This document shows, piece by piece, positions 55,581 to 63,512 of a DNA stretch of 64,000 nucleotides; within the stretch, counting starts at the first letter, position 1, and the number at the start of each line of letters is the position of its first letter. The position numbers and the translations under genes were made by a program. The DNA comes from Planctomycetaceae bacterium (GTDB lineage Bacteria; Planctomycetota; Planctomycetia; Pirellulales; Thermoguttaceae): contig SFIW01000006.1 in the NCBI GenBank assembly GCA_004556055.1, forward strand, positions 7,656-71,655, read 5' to 3'. The notes beneath the pieces were generated by a model. That model was not told the origin of the DNA and made no database searches. It saw nothing but the letters and a program-made list of their open reading frames with translations.

Positions 55581-56048
55581 ATGAAACCAACGCCGCCCCC
55601 TGAGTCTGGAAAGATCGCCGGAATCGATTTTGGCACGGTGCGCATCGGCGTCGCGATCTGCGATTCGGAACGAATGATCGCCTTTCCCCACGAAATTTGG
55701 CGACGTCGCAACGAAAAGCTCGACCTTCAGCATTTCCAAGATCTCGTCAAGCAAGAACAGATCGTTCATTTCGTCGTCGGACTCCCCTTGCACTGCAACG
55801 GCGACATGAGCGACAAAGCGCTTCAGGCGATGGCTTTCGCCGATAAGCTTGCGGAAGCCACTGGCTGTTCAATCGACTTCCTCGACGAACGTTTCACGAG
55901 CGTTATCGCGGAAGACGCGCTACGTCAAGCAGGCCTGAAGGCAAAGAAGAGAAAGGAAAAGCTTGACGCTGTCGCCGCTCAAATCATCCTGTCGACATAT
56001 CTTGAACGCGGCTGCGTCGGAACCAAGGAATTCGAATCCCTCGAATGA
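55581..56048 (+). CDS. ruvX: RuvX/YqgF-family putative Holliday junction resolvase
   Basis: YqgF-family RNase H-like proteins process pre-16S rRNA ends and are also proposed as Holliday junction resolvases. The 155-residue protein has the first catalytic strand AGIDFGTVRIGVAI with Asp, VVGLPLHCNGDMSDKA, FLDERFTSVIAEDAL and the final KLDAVAAQIILSTYLERG with the last metal-binding Asp. Length is normal. It is transcribed on its own between ilvC and a bidirectional terminator. Confidence 0.93.
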   Translation: MKPTPPPESGKIAGIDFGTVRIGVAICDSERMIAFPHEIWRRRNEKLDLQHFQDLVKQEQIVHFVVGLPLHCNGDMSDKALQAMAFADKLAEATGCSIDFLDERFTSVIAEDALRQAGLKAKKRKEKLDAVAAQIILSTYLERGCVGTKEFESLE

Positions 56049-56065
56049 CAGAAATCAAGAAACAA

Positions 56066-56105
56066 AAAGGGACGATTCTCGCAAAGAAAATCGTCCCTTT
56101 ACTTT
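56066..56105. terminator. Bidirectional terminator between ruvX and DUF1559 gene
   Basis: AAAGGGACGATT (56066-56077) and AATCGTCCCTTT (56089-56100) form a perfect 12-bp stem with T-runs on both strands. Confidence 0.92.
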
Positions 56106-56129
56106 TTATCTTAGCTTCAAGAATCTCGA

Positions 56130-57224
56130 TCAGATGCTCGTGGATTCGCCGCCGGAAATCGAACCGAGAGCGCCCCAAACGCCGAAGGGAGACTTGCCCG
56201 TCGGATCGGCGTCAACCCAGCTCTCGCCCAGGCGCGAGCCGCAGTCGACCGTTTCGGAGTAGAAACCGACCGAACCGTCGGCTCGAAGACCGTTAACTCC
56301 GCCGGAATGGTAGCTCGACGCGCTCATATAACCGCTCCCCCAACCAGGATTGCTGACGTCGGTGCGGCACGAAGGAGAGTTCGGGGGGAGAACGGTGTTT
56401 ACGCAAAGGATACTGGGACGTCCGTCGGTATGAATTTGCCCGGCGCAGTCGTTAAGAAGATTAGTCGAGCTGTAAATGTTGCGATCGTTGACGTCGGCCA
56501 TCGCGATACATCCGTTCGGAGAACCGCTATACGAAACGAGGCCGCCTTTGATCTTCTGGGTCCTATAGTTGTCGGCGCATGCTTTTTCAATAACAGCAAG
56601 GGTGTTGGAGGTGCCGTCGGAGATCGACGCCATCGTATTCGTCTTGATTCCCTTATTTCCAATCCAGGTCATACCAGACGCTCCAGGGAAGAAACCGCGG
56701 GTGTTGACGTCCGATTCGCCCGTCATACGCGTGGCGTCGCCAAGAGAACCGGCGTAACTTCCGCGCTGTCCATTGTTGACGTGAGAGGGAATATTCGCGA
56801 CGGGATCGCTCGGACATCCCATACCGGAAATCAGCCCCTGAAACTCGCTCGTACGACAGAGCCACACGTCGTCCCAACCGCGGAAGTTATGCGCCGCGTC
56901 CCCTTGCGCCATAACGGCTTCCCAACGCGCGTTTTGTTCAATGAACGGATAGAGCGCGACGTAGAAGCTAACGCATCCCCACGCGCCGGGCATATCCAGT
57001 TCAGAAGGAGAAGTGCGCACCGGGGGGAAGCTGTTGTGCGTGTCGTGATAATTGTGAAGGGCAATACCAATCTGCTTGAGATTGTTCGTGCACTGCATAC
57101 GCCGCGCGGCCTCGCGCGCGGCTTGTACCGCAGGGAGCAACAATCCAATGAGGATACCGATAATCGCGATAACGACAAGGAGTTCAACCAAAGTGAACCC
57201 TTTTTTGAAACTTGAACTAGTCAT
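56130..57224 (-). CDS. DUF1559 protein with type IV pilin-like N-terminus
   Basis: A planctomycete hallmark family. Start at [20 protein letters not shown] (57224), with GAGG upstream. The N-terminus is a prepilin methylation/cleavage site ([23 protein letters not shown]), so it should be processed by prepilin peptidase and anchored by its hydrophobic helix. [35 protein letters not shown] is the DUF1559 signature. The C-terminal part is exported, rich in Gly, Ser and Asn with paired cysteines, and ends with the H-x-G-G-x-N...DGSV...F stretch ([25 protein letters not shown]) typical of the family. Function in the family is unknown; dozens of paralogues per genome are usual. Confidence 0.95.
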   Translation of the reverse strand: MTSSSFKKGFTLVELLVVIAIIGILIGLLLPAVQAAREAARRMQCTNNLKQIGIALHNYHDTHNSFPPVRTSPSELDMPGAWGCVSFYVALYPFIEQNARWEAVMAQGDAAHNFRGWDDVWLCRTSEFQGLISGMGCPSDPVANIPSHVNNGQRGSYAGSLGDATRMTGESDVNTRGFFPGASGMTWIGNKGIKTNTMASISDGTSNTLAVIEKACADNYRTQKIKGGLVSYSGSPNGCIAMADVNDRNIYSSTNLLNDCAGQIHTDGRPSILCVNTVLPPNSPSCRTDVSNPGWGSGYMSASSYHSGGVNGLRADGSVGFYSETVDCGSRLGESWVDADPTGKSPFGVWGALGSISGGESTSI

Positions 57225-57325
57225 AAACACCAAACCTCAAATGCAAGACTAACACCAAAAAACAGTCCAGTATATAAGTTATACGTCAAATAAAGACGTC
57301 CGACGCCCCGGACTTCTAGAAAACG

Positions 57326-57952
57326 TTAATTCTTTTTCAATTCCGCCGACGATTCGCCTTCTATCAAACCTTGCGCTCTCTTTTCATCGTCTTCGACAAT
57401 CTCGTCAACGATTTGATTCGCTTCCTCGGCGGTCGCCCAGTCGAATTCCCGTTTCGGCAAATCTTCGATTCGCATTAGCCCGAACGCCTGTAAAAAGCGT
57501 TTCGTCGTACCGTAAAGAAAAGGACGTCCGAGTTCCTCCGAACGCCCGACAATTTTAATAAAGTTCTGTTCGAGAAGCTGACGCAAGACGTCGCCGCAAT
57601 GCACTCCGCGAACGCGTTCGATCGCGGCTCGAACGACCGGCTGTTCGTAAGCGACAATGACGAGAGTCTCCATCGCGGAGGGAGTGAGGCGCGTTTCGAC
57701 GGGAGCGGCCTGGAGGCGAAAGAGCCATGGAGCGAACTGGGGAAAGGTTCTGAGTTGAAACCCACCGGCGACCTCGACGGCGCAAAACGCGCTTCCGTCG
57801 CGGCGATAGCGTTCGTTTAACATTCGCACCAGGGCGCGCGCGCGCGAACCGTCTTCGAGATCGGCTAATTGAGCAAGGCGACGACTCGGGCACGGTTCTC
57901 TCATCGCAAAGAGGACGGCTTCGACGCGCGCGATTTCTTCTCGTTCGTTCAT
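57326..57952 (-). CDS. scpB: Segregation and condensation protein B
   Basis: ScpB is the kleisin-associated part of the SMC-ScpAB complex that organises and segregates the chromosome. The start MNEREEIARVEAVLFA (57952) has GAGG upstream; the frame also runs six codons earlier. The 208-residue product has two winged helices: residues about 8-85 (AVLFAMREPCPSRRLAQL) and 90-165 with RLTPSAMETLVIVAYEQPVVRAAIERVRGV and LGRPFLYGTTKRFLQAFGL, the ScpB signature. The acidic C-terminus is a normal feature. It is the last gene after a membrane protein and a TPR lipoprotein; scpA is not in the window. Confidence 0.93.
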   Translation of the reverse strand: MNEREEIARVEAVLFAMREPCPSRRLAQLADLEDGSRARALVRMLNERYRRDGSAFCAVEVAGGFQLRTFPQFAPWLFRLQAAPVETRLTPSAMETLVIVAYEQPVVRAAIERVRGVHCGDVLRQLLEQNFIKIVGRSEELGRPFLYGTTKRFLQAFGLMRIEDLPKREFDWATAEEANQIVDEIVEDDEKRAQGLIEGESSAELKKN

Positions 57953-57966
57953 TCGTCGAACCTCGT

Positions 57967-59532
57967 TCAATAGGCAGCGGAACGGATAGGGGGGCGCTTA
58001 GAATCGCCGACGCGTTCGCGTTCGATATATCCAACAAGCGACGTCTTCGAACTCGACGTCTCTTGCAACTCCGATTCCAACGTCGACGAGGGCGCGTCTG
58101 CGGACTCAGGAAGAACGTCTTGATTCGCGTCAGTTTGGGCGGCGTCGGTTTGCGTGGTCGGGAGGTATCGCGAAACGGTCTCGGGGGACCATGCGTCGGA
58201 ATCTCCGACGAGTTCGGCGGCGCGCGCAAAGTACAGAGCCGTAAAGTTCGAGGAACCGCCATAGAGTCCGACGGCGCGTGAGAAATAGCTCGGGGAAAGC
58301 GCCGCCTTCGACGCGGATTGGCGCGAGACGGTCGGTTCCTTATTTTCGACCGGGGTTGCGTCAACCGATTCTTGCGCGGAGGGTTCCTGGGTCGCCGCCA
58401 GGGACGGGACGGGCTCTTCGCGGATGGGTTCGGCGGCGGAGTCGTAGGAGGTCGCGACGTGCGCGTCGTATCGGGTGGAGGCGACGCGGGACGAATTAGA
58501 CGGGAGAGGAGTCGACAATAGCGGGTCTTCCTCGGGAGGGACGGCGGCGTTTAACGGCGCAAATTCGTCGTTCGTAGTCGGACAGATCGAATCGTCGACA
58601 AACTGGGCGTCGTCGCTCCGTTCAGAGGTATTCCCCAGCGAATCGTCAAAAGGCTGGCAAGCGTCGTCGACGTCGGAGAGGTCGGCGTAATTGGAGACGA
58701 ATCCCGGCTCAGCGGACTGAACCGTCGAAAATAAATCGCCAGTCGGCGACTCGAGTTCGGGCGTCGCGAGCGGATCGGCGTCGCGACGCGCCAAGGCGTC
58801 AAGGTTCGCGCCCGAGGTCGTGTTTTGGCTCTGGAATGAAGGCGTCGATTCGTCGTCGTTCCAATCTTGTCGAGACGAAGAGTCTAATTCCGGAAACTTC
58901 GGATGGACGTCCGACGCGAGATAACGGAAATCGTCGTTCCGCGCCAACCCCGACTCGCCGTCGTCCGACGATTCCGGAACGCTCGCAGCGGAGGACGGAG
59001 TCGCGGCAGTGGGTAGAGGCGAATCAAGGAGAGGGTCGTCAAAAGGAGCGGCGGCGATCAGCTCGGAATCGTCGTCCGACAATTCGTCGTATGGCTCGAC
59101 GCTCGACGCGCCGTTTTGCGCCAAGGCGTCGAAAACGTTAAAGCGCGCGGCGCGTAGAGTCGGATCCTCGTCTGAATAGTCCGCGCTTTGATTCTCACGC
59201 GCCGAAATGCGTTCGTCGGCAAAGTTTCCGCGAGGATAGAGAGCGTCAAGTTTCGAACGCCAGTCGGAATCGCCGTTCGCAACGTCGGAGAGTTCGTTTT
59301 CCGCCCCCTTCACGTCGTCGCGGGCGCCCGCGACGTTTCCGCTTTCTTCAAACGCGTTTCCGGCGATCTTTTGCTTGAAATCTAAGACGCTCGGCCAAAA
59401 CACGGCGCAGAAAAGCATCCCTGCGGAGGCGACGCTAATCGTGGCGACGCGCGCGCGTAGCGCCAAACTCCAAGGCCGTTCCTCGACCGTCTCGTCCTTG
59501 CTCACTATGTTGGAGGTATTCTTTCTAGTCAT
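57967..59532 (-). CDS. Single-pass membrane protein with long acidic Ser/Asp-rich domain
   Basis: I do not recognise this 521-residue protein. The N-terminal 30 residues are polar and basic, followed by one membrane helix at about 27-48 (VATISVASAGMLFCAVFWPS). From 50 to about 450 it is dominated by Asp, Ser, Ala, Glu and Pro with no fold that I can see, and pI must be very low. Near the end come two related Y-F-A/S-R-A segments (SPSYFSRAVGLYGGSSNF and TALYFARAAELVGDSDAW), which look like helix repeats of TPR/Sel1 type. It sits between a TPR lipoprotein and scpB in an operon and may act with that lipoprotein at the envelope. Confidence 0.7.
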   Translation of the reverse strand: MTRKNTSNIVSKDETVEERPWSLALRARVATISVASAGMLFCAVFWPSVLDFKQKIAGNAFEESGNVAGARDDVKGAENELSDVANGDSDWRSKLDALYPRGNFADERISARENQSADYSDEDPTLRAARFNVFDALAQNGASSVEPYDELSDDDSELIAAAPFDDPLLDSPLPTAATPSSAASVPESSDDGESGLARNDDFRYLASDVHPKFPELDSSSRQDWNDDESTPSFQSQNTTSGANLDALARRDADPLATPELESPTGDLFSTVQSAEPGFVSNYADLSDVDDACQPFDDSLGNTSERSDDAQFVDDSICPTTNDEFAPLNAAVPPEEDPLLSTPLPSNSSRVASTRYDAHVATSYDSAAEPIREEPVPSLAATQEPSAQESVDATPVENKEPTVSRQSASKAALSPSYFSRAVGLYGGSSNFTALYFARAAELVGDSDAWSPETVSRYLPTTQTDAAQTDANQDVLPESADAPSSTLESELQETSSSKTSLVGYIERERVGDSKRPPIRSAAY

Positions 59533-59581
59533 CCTGACAACCTCGATCGTCCATTGAAACGCGTCCCCAGACGCAACGTTT

Positions 59582-60304
59582 TTACTCTTTTTCGGAAGTC
59601 TCTTGAGAATCGGCCCCTTCGGAGTCGGAAGCGTCGACTTCGTAGTTCAAATCGCTTAAATCGTCCTCGTTGAGAGCCGGGGCGACGGGATCAGGCGCCG
59701 CGAAACCTAGTTCGCTCGCCTTCTTAAAGTCGACGGAGGCGTTCATATAATCGCCGATATGGTCGTAAATTTCACCGCGACGGTGAAACGCCTCGCCGCG
59801 TCCCGGATCGAGTTTAACACATTCCGAAAAGGCTTTGATTCCGTCTTCCCACATCCCTTGATATTGACAAACGACTCCTTTGAGGAACCATGCGTCGATG
59901 TATTTAGGATCGACGTCGATAATTTTGTCGGCGTCTTCCGCAGCCTTTTGGAAATATTCGTCCGCCTTGGCCGCTTCTTTTTTCCCTTCTTCAATCTTTT
60001 GATTCGTCGCGTTCGCTTGCGCTAAACTGTAATGCTCCTGAGCGCGCGCTAGAGAGGAGGCGGCTCTTCCATAATATGCGTCAACGTCGGTCGGATTCTT
60101 CTCAATCACTTTAGCGAACGCGTCGTAAGCGCGCGACCAGTCGCCGGAATCGAGCGCCGCGCGTCCTTCGGCGGCGAAATCCTCCACGTTTGACGAGGGC
60201 TGGTCGTCTTTCGGCACGCACGCGCCGGTCAAGAGAGCGACCGTCAGAAGAAACGCCACGCCTAATCCTTTACGATTCGAAGATTTAAAGAATTTCATTT
60301 TCAC
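59582..60304 (-). CDS. TPR-repeat lipoprotein
   Basis: A 240-residue protein with a lipoprotein signal (basic start, hydrophobic VAFLLTVALL, lipobox LTGAC near residue 29). The mature part has about four TPR units: GRAALDSGDWSRAYDAFAKV, DPTDVDAYYGRAASSLARA-type, KYIDAWFLKGVVCQYQGMW and EAFHRRGEIYDHIGDYMNA. A Lys/Ala-rich helix breaks the second pair. The C-terminus is acidic and disordered. It probably scaffolds envelope proteins. It is the first gene of a three-gene group with the acidic membrane protein and scpB. Confidence 0.88.
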   Translation of the reverse strand: MKMKFFKSSNRKGLGVAFLLTVALLTGACVPKDDQPSSNVEDFAAEGRAALDSGDWSRAYDAFAKVIEKNPTDVDAYYGRAASSLARAQEHYSLAQANATNQKIEEGKKEAAKADEYFQKAAEDADKIIDVDPKYIDAWFLKGVVCQYQGMWEDGIKAFSECVKLDPGRGEAFHRRGEIYDHIGDYMNASVDFKKASELGFAAPDPVAPALNEDDLSDLNYEVDASDSEGADSQETSEKE

Positions 60305-60400
60305 CCTTTCTTTCCAGAGCCTCTACTTGACCCAGACATAATAATGAAAAGAAGAGCGTAGGTAAACCTCATTTTCTCAACGAGAAATGCGCGCGCATAG

Positions 60401-60433
60401 AAAAAGGCGCGACCGAACCAAGTCGACCGCGCC
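60401..60433 (-). terminator. Terminator of the sugar isomerase-like gene
   Basis: GGCGCG (60406-60411) pairs with CGCGCC (60428-60433), and T5 follows on the minus strand (complement of 60401-60405). The stem is short but GC-only. Confidence 0.72.
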
Positions 60434-60461
60434 CGAGAGAATTCCAGCGAAGGAAGATCAA

Positions 60462-61328
60462 TCACGCCTTGCCGAGTTTCTTAAGATTTTCCATACATTC
60501 AGCGCAAGCGTCCATGAGGTTGGAACCGCTGCGACAATCTTCCTGTTCGACGATATACCACTCGACGCCGCCGATATTTTCCGCGATATCGAGCATGCGA
60601 TTCCAGTCGACGACGTCTCCTTCAGAAGCGAGAGTCGCGCCGCCTTTACCCTTTTCATTCTCAGCCTTCAGGTGCATGAGCTTGCCGCGACCTGGTAGTT
60701 TTGCGACGAGGTCGTACGGATCGGCGCCGCCGTGCATGCAGTTCCCGACGTCCATCTGCGCGATAATGTCGGCGCGGGTGCGCGAGAAGAAGAGTTCCCA
60801 CGCCGTTTTGCCGTTCACGTCGGAGAAATCGTTGAAGTGCGCGTGGAAGCCGATCTGCATCCCGGCTTTCGCGGCTTTATATGCAATTTCGTTGAAAAGA
60901 TACGCCGTCATTTGGTTGCCCGCGTCGGTCGCGCATGAGGCGGAGAGACCGCTGGCGACGATCAAGCGACGGTTGCCGAGTGTCTTTTCGAATTCCGCGG
61001 TCTTGTCGAACTGACCTTCCAGGAGCTGCGGAACGCCGAGGTGCGTGCTGATCGCTTGCAATCCGGCTTCGTCAAGCCATTTGCGAACGTCTTTCGCCTC
61101 ATGTCCATAATAACCGGCGAATTCAACGCCCTTATATCCCATCTTAGCGATCTCCTTGAGCGTTCCGCGAAGATCCTTCGAAGCGTAATCGCGAAGGGAA
61201 TAAACTTGCAGCGCGATAGGAACAAGTTTCTTTTCTTGAGCGCGCGCAACGCTAAGAGTGGACGTCGCGCCTAAAGCGCATCCTGCCGCAGCCATCAAAC
61301 TCGTCTTCATAAATGAACGTCTATTCAT
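60462..61328 (-). CDS. Exported sugar phosphate isomerase/epimerase-like TIM barrel
   Basis: A 288-residue protein whose N-terminus MNRRSFMKTSLMAAAGCALGA is a Tat signal ending near residue 31 (VARAQ). The remainder is an AP-endonuclease-2-type TIM barrel, as in xylose isomerase-like sugar epimerases: PIALQVYSLRDYA, MGYKGVEFAGYYG, IGFHAHFNDFS, IIAQMDVGNCMHGGADP, LMHLKAEN, WYIVEQEDC. The metal ligands (Glu, Asp, His, Glu) can be followed in those strands. Members with Tat signals are abundant in planctomycetes and believed to act on sugars in the periplasm. The true substrate is not known. Confidence 0.9.
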   Translation of the reverse strand: MNRRSFMKTSLMAAAGCALGATSTLSVARAQEKKLVPIALQVYSLRDYASKDLRGTLKEIAKMGYKGVEFAGYYGHEAKDVRKWLDEAGLQAISTHLGVPQLLEGQFDKTAEFEKTLGNRRLIVASGLSASCATDAGNQMTAYLFNEIAYKAAKAGMQIGFHAHFNDFSDVNGKTAWELFFSRTRADIIAQMDVGNCMHGGADPYDLVAKLPGRGKLMHLKAENEKGKGGATLASEGDVVDWNRMLDIAENIGGVEWYIVEQEDCRSGSNLMDACAECMENLKKLGKA

Positions 61329-61406
61329 AACACAAGCTCCTTGTCATTAGTTTCGAAGAGGAAAGGAACCAAGGACGCGACTCCCCGATCCCAAGAGGCT
61401 CCTCGT

Positions 61407-63185
61407 TTAATCTTCAATATAACTATCGGCGTCCGGATCGTCAAAGACGACAGGCTCAATATCGACCTTTTTCTCTTCCGTCTTCGGAGTATTTGTTTTT
61501 TCAGCGCCGCCAGCTCCGGCGGGAACCAAATTGCTTCGATCAACCTGGAAATGATCGAAAGCGGAGTCAAAAGCTTGATCGAGAAGCTCGTCTGGAATAT
61601 CGTCGACCTGTTCGTCGGCGGGCTTTTGAGGGGCCGCCTTCGCAGGAACCGCCTCCTTGGCAGAGGACGCTGGAGTCGAAGCGGGAGTTGTCGGAGTTGG
61701 AGTCGGCGCGGCTTCTGGTTCTTTTTCAGGCTTGGGCTCCGGCTCTGGTTGAATGAGCTTTTCGACGACCATCAGAAGACGTTTCATGGTGATCGGCATC
61801 CCGACGGCAAGCCTTTTCTTACCGCGTTTCGCGGCGGCGGCCCATTTGACTTGATTTTCTTCGAGGAGAACGATCGCGGGAAGATCCTTCGTCGTGTTCG
61901 ATTCTAGGAGCTTATTAAAGGAACGAACGGCGTCCGCGCCTAGCGATTGGGCGTTGAAGATAATCGCGTCGACGCCAACCGCGTCGCCGTCCTCGAGGCG
62001 TCCGAGAGCGCGTTCGCAATTCGACATAACGAGGGCGCGATATCCGGCGTTTTTAAAGGCTTCGCGAAACGCGTTTTGCAACGCGGCGTTCGCCTCGACG
62101 ATCATGACCGTCCCTAATTTCGTCTTCTTCTCCTTGAGCGCCGCAGTCATAACCTTCTCTTCCTGCTCGAGGTCGACGCCCGCCTCAAGGGCTTTGATTG
62201 CGGCGTCGAGTCCTTCGAGCATAAAAGACGGCGCCTGATAGCGTTCAGTCGGATCGAACTTCATCGCTTTATCGACGACGTAAGCGACGCATCGCGGAAC
62301 GTAAGGCGCAACCTCGCGAATCGGCTTGACGTTCTTGAAACGCGTGGCGTCAAGACGCTTCGAGCGCTCTTTTATTTCCCCAAGGGGCGCGATTCCCGTA
62401 AGGAGCTGATAATAGACGGCGCCAAGAAAATAAAGGTCGCTACGCTTATCGTCGCGCGGCACGTGCGTCGAACGCTCCAGCGCGGCGTACTCGATAGCGC
62501 GCTGCGTTTTGAACCCCGAGCCTTCGTCCGTGAGCAAACCAAAATCGAGGAGCATCGCCTTCCCCGAACTGGAAAGCAAAATGTTCGAAAGCTTCATGTC
62601 GCGGTGTTGATACCCTCTTTTGAGCGCGTAATCTAGCGCGCTACAGACGTCGTGTACGATGCGCGTCGCGCGTTTGGGCTCAAGGCGATGATTCTTCTGC
62701 GCCGTGAGCTCCTCGCGAAGAGTGCGCCCTTCGACAAACTCCATCACGATATAATGGTCGTACTTCGTACGCCCAGCCTCATAAATCGCCGGGATGTTCG
62801 GATGACGCATTTGCATCCCGAGTTCCCCTTCGCGCACAAACTCGTCAATCGCCGTTTTATCCTCGCGAAAACGCGCTCGCAACACCTTAACCGCTACGAC
62901 TTGTCCCGTCTTCTTATTCACGCAACGAAAAACGCGCGCAAAAGACCCCGCTCCGATCAAATAGAGGATGCGATAGTCCCCGTAATAGAACCCCGTCGTT
63001 TCGCCGCTCGTCAACCGTTCGACCTGATATTTCGTGAGATATCCTCGCCGCTGGAGCTCGACCAAAATCTGATCAGTCGTAAACGCCTGGGCGCCAAAGG
63101 AGTTTTCCACGTCGCGCAGCTTTCCTAGATCAATCAGGTCCAGGGATAAAATACGTTGCGATAAATCTTCATATGAAATACTCAT
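61407..63185 (-). CDS. Ser/Thr protein kinase fused to degenerate receiver domain
   Basis: A 592-residue soluble kinase. Residues 1-65 form a helical module (a LEVELQRRGYLTKYQVERLTSG-like segment) found before many planctomycete kinases. The kinase domain is about 70-335: G-loop GAGSFARV at 78-85, Lys100, catalytic HRDMKLSN at 194-201, DFG at 214-216, and APE-like loop region. Residues about 358-478 fold like a response regulator receiver (VMIVEANAAL, VDAIIFNAQSLG, AIVLLEENQ), but the phospho-acceptor Asp is Asn411 and the usual Lys-Pro is Met-Pro, so it should not be phosphorylated. Residues 480-545 are Pro/Ala-rich; the C-terminus is acidic. No membrane helix is present. Confidence 0.93.
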   Translation of the reverse strand: MSISYEDLSQRILSLDLIDLGKLRDVENSFGAQAFTTDQILVELQRRGYLTKYQVERLTSGETTGFYYGDYRILYLIGAGSFARVFRCVNKKTGQVVAVKVLRARFREDKTAIDEFVREGELGMQMRHPNIPAIYEAGRTKYDHYIVMEFVEGRTLREELTAQKNHRLEPKRATRIVHDVCSALDYALKRGYQHRDMKLSNILLSSSGKAMLLDFGLLTDEGSGFKTQRAIEYAALERSTHVPRDDKRSDLYFLGAVYYQLLTGIAPLGEIKERSKRLDATRFKNVKPIREVAPYVPRCVAYVVDKAMKFDPTERYQAPSFMLEGLDAAIKALEAGVDLEQEEKVMTAALKEKKTKLGTVMIVEANAALQNAFREAFKNAGYRALVMSNCERALGRLEDGDAVGVDAIIFNAQSLGADAVRSFNKLLESNTTKDLPAIVLLEENQVKWAAAAKRGKKRLAVGMPITMKRLLMVVEKLIQPEPEPKPEKEPEAAPTPTPTTPASTPASSAKEAVPAKAAPQKPADEQVDDIPDELLDQAFDSAFDHFQVDRSNLVPAGAGGAEKTNTPKTEEKKVDIEPVVFDDPDADSYIED

Positions 63186-63293
63186 TGTCGAAATAATCCC
63201 TTCATTCGGCGAAAGAAAAATGAACTTACGTTTTGGCCGACGCGCTCGGCGCGACTCAAGCCGCTCACAAGGACGCGGAACGTCGTCTATTAG

Positions 63294-63321
63294 ATTATAT
63301 AGAAACGAACTTGAAAGTCAC
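63294..63321 (-). promoter_or_regulatory. Promoter of the kinase gene
   Basis: On the minus strand GTGACT (complement of 63316-63321), 16 bases, perfect TATAAT (complement of 63294-63299). The leader would be about 100 bases. Confidence 0.55.
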
Positions 63322-63413
63322 CACAAAAAGGGAGGCGCGCAGTTTTTTCATCAAAAAATCCTCGGAAAAAACTAATAACGTCGTAGAAAAAATTCCCTCG
63401 ATCTTCTTCTAGG

Positions 63414-63442
63414 TTGATAAGGCTCTTGAAAACCTATATAAT
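63414..63442 (+). promoter_or_regulatory. Strong sigma-70 promoter of the terminal lipoprotein gene
   Basis: TTGATA (63414-63419), exactly 17 bases, TATAAT (63437-63442). It is divergent from the kinase promoter about 95 bases away. Confidence 0.8.
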
Positions 63443-63512
63443 GGACGGAAGGTCGCCGAGTCGGGACCGTCTCAATTCCTTAGCGAGTTCAACATCAACG
63501 GACGGGATTTAT

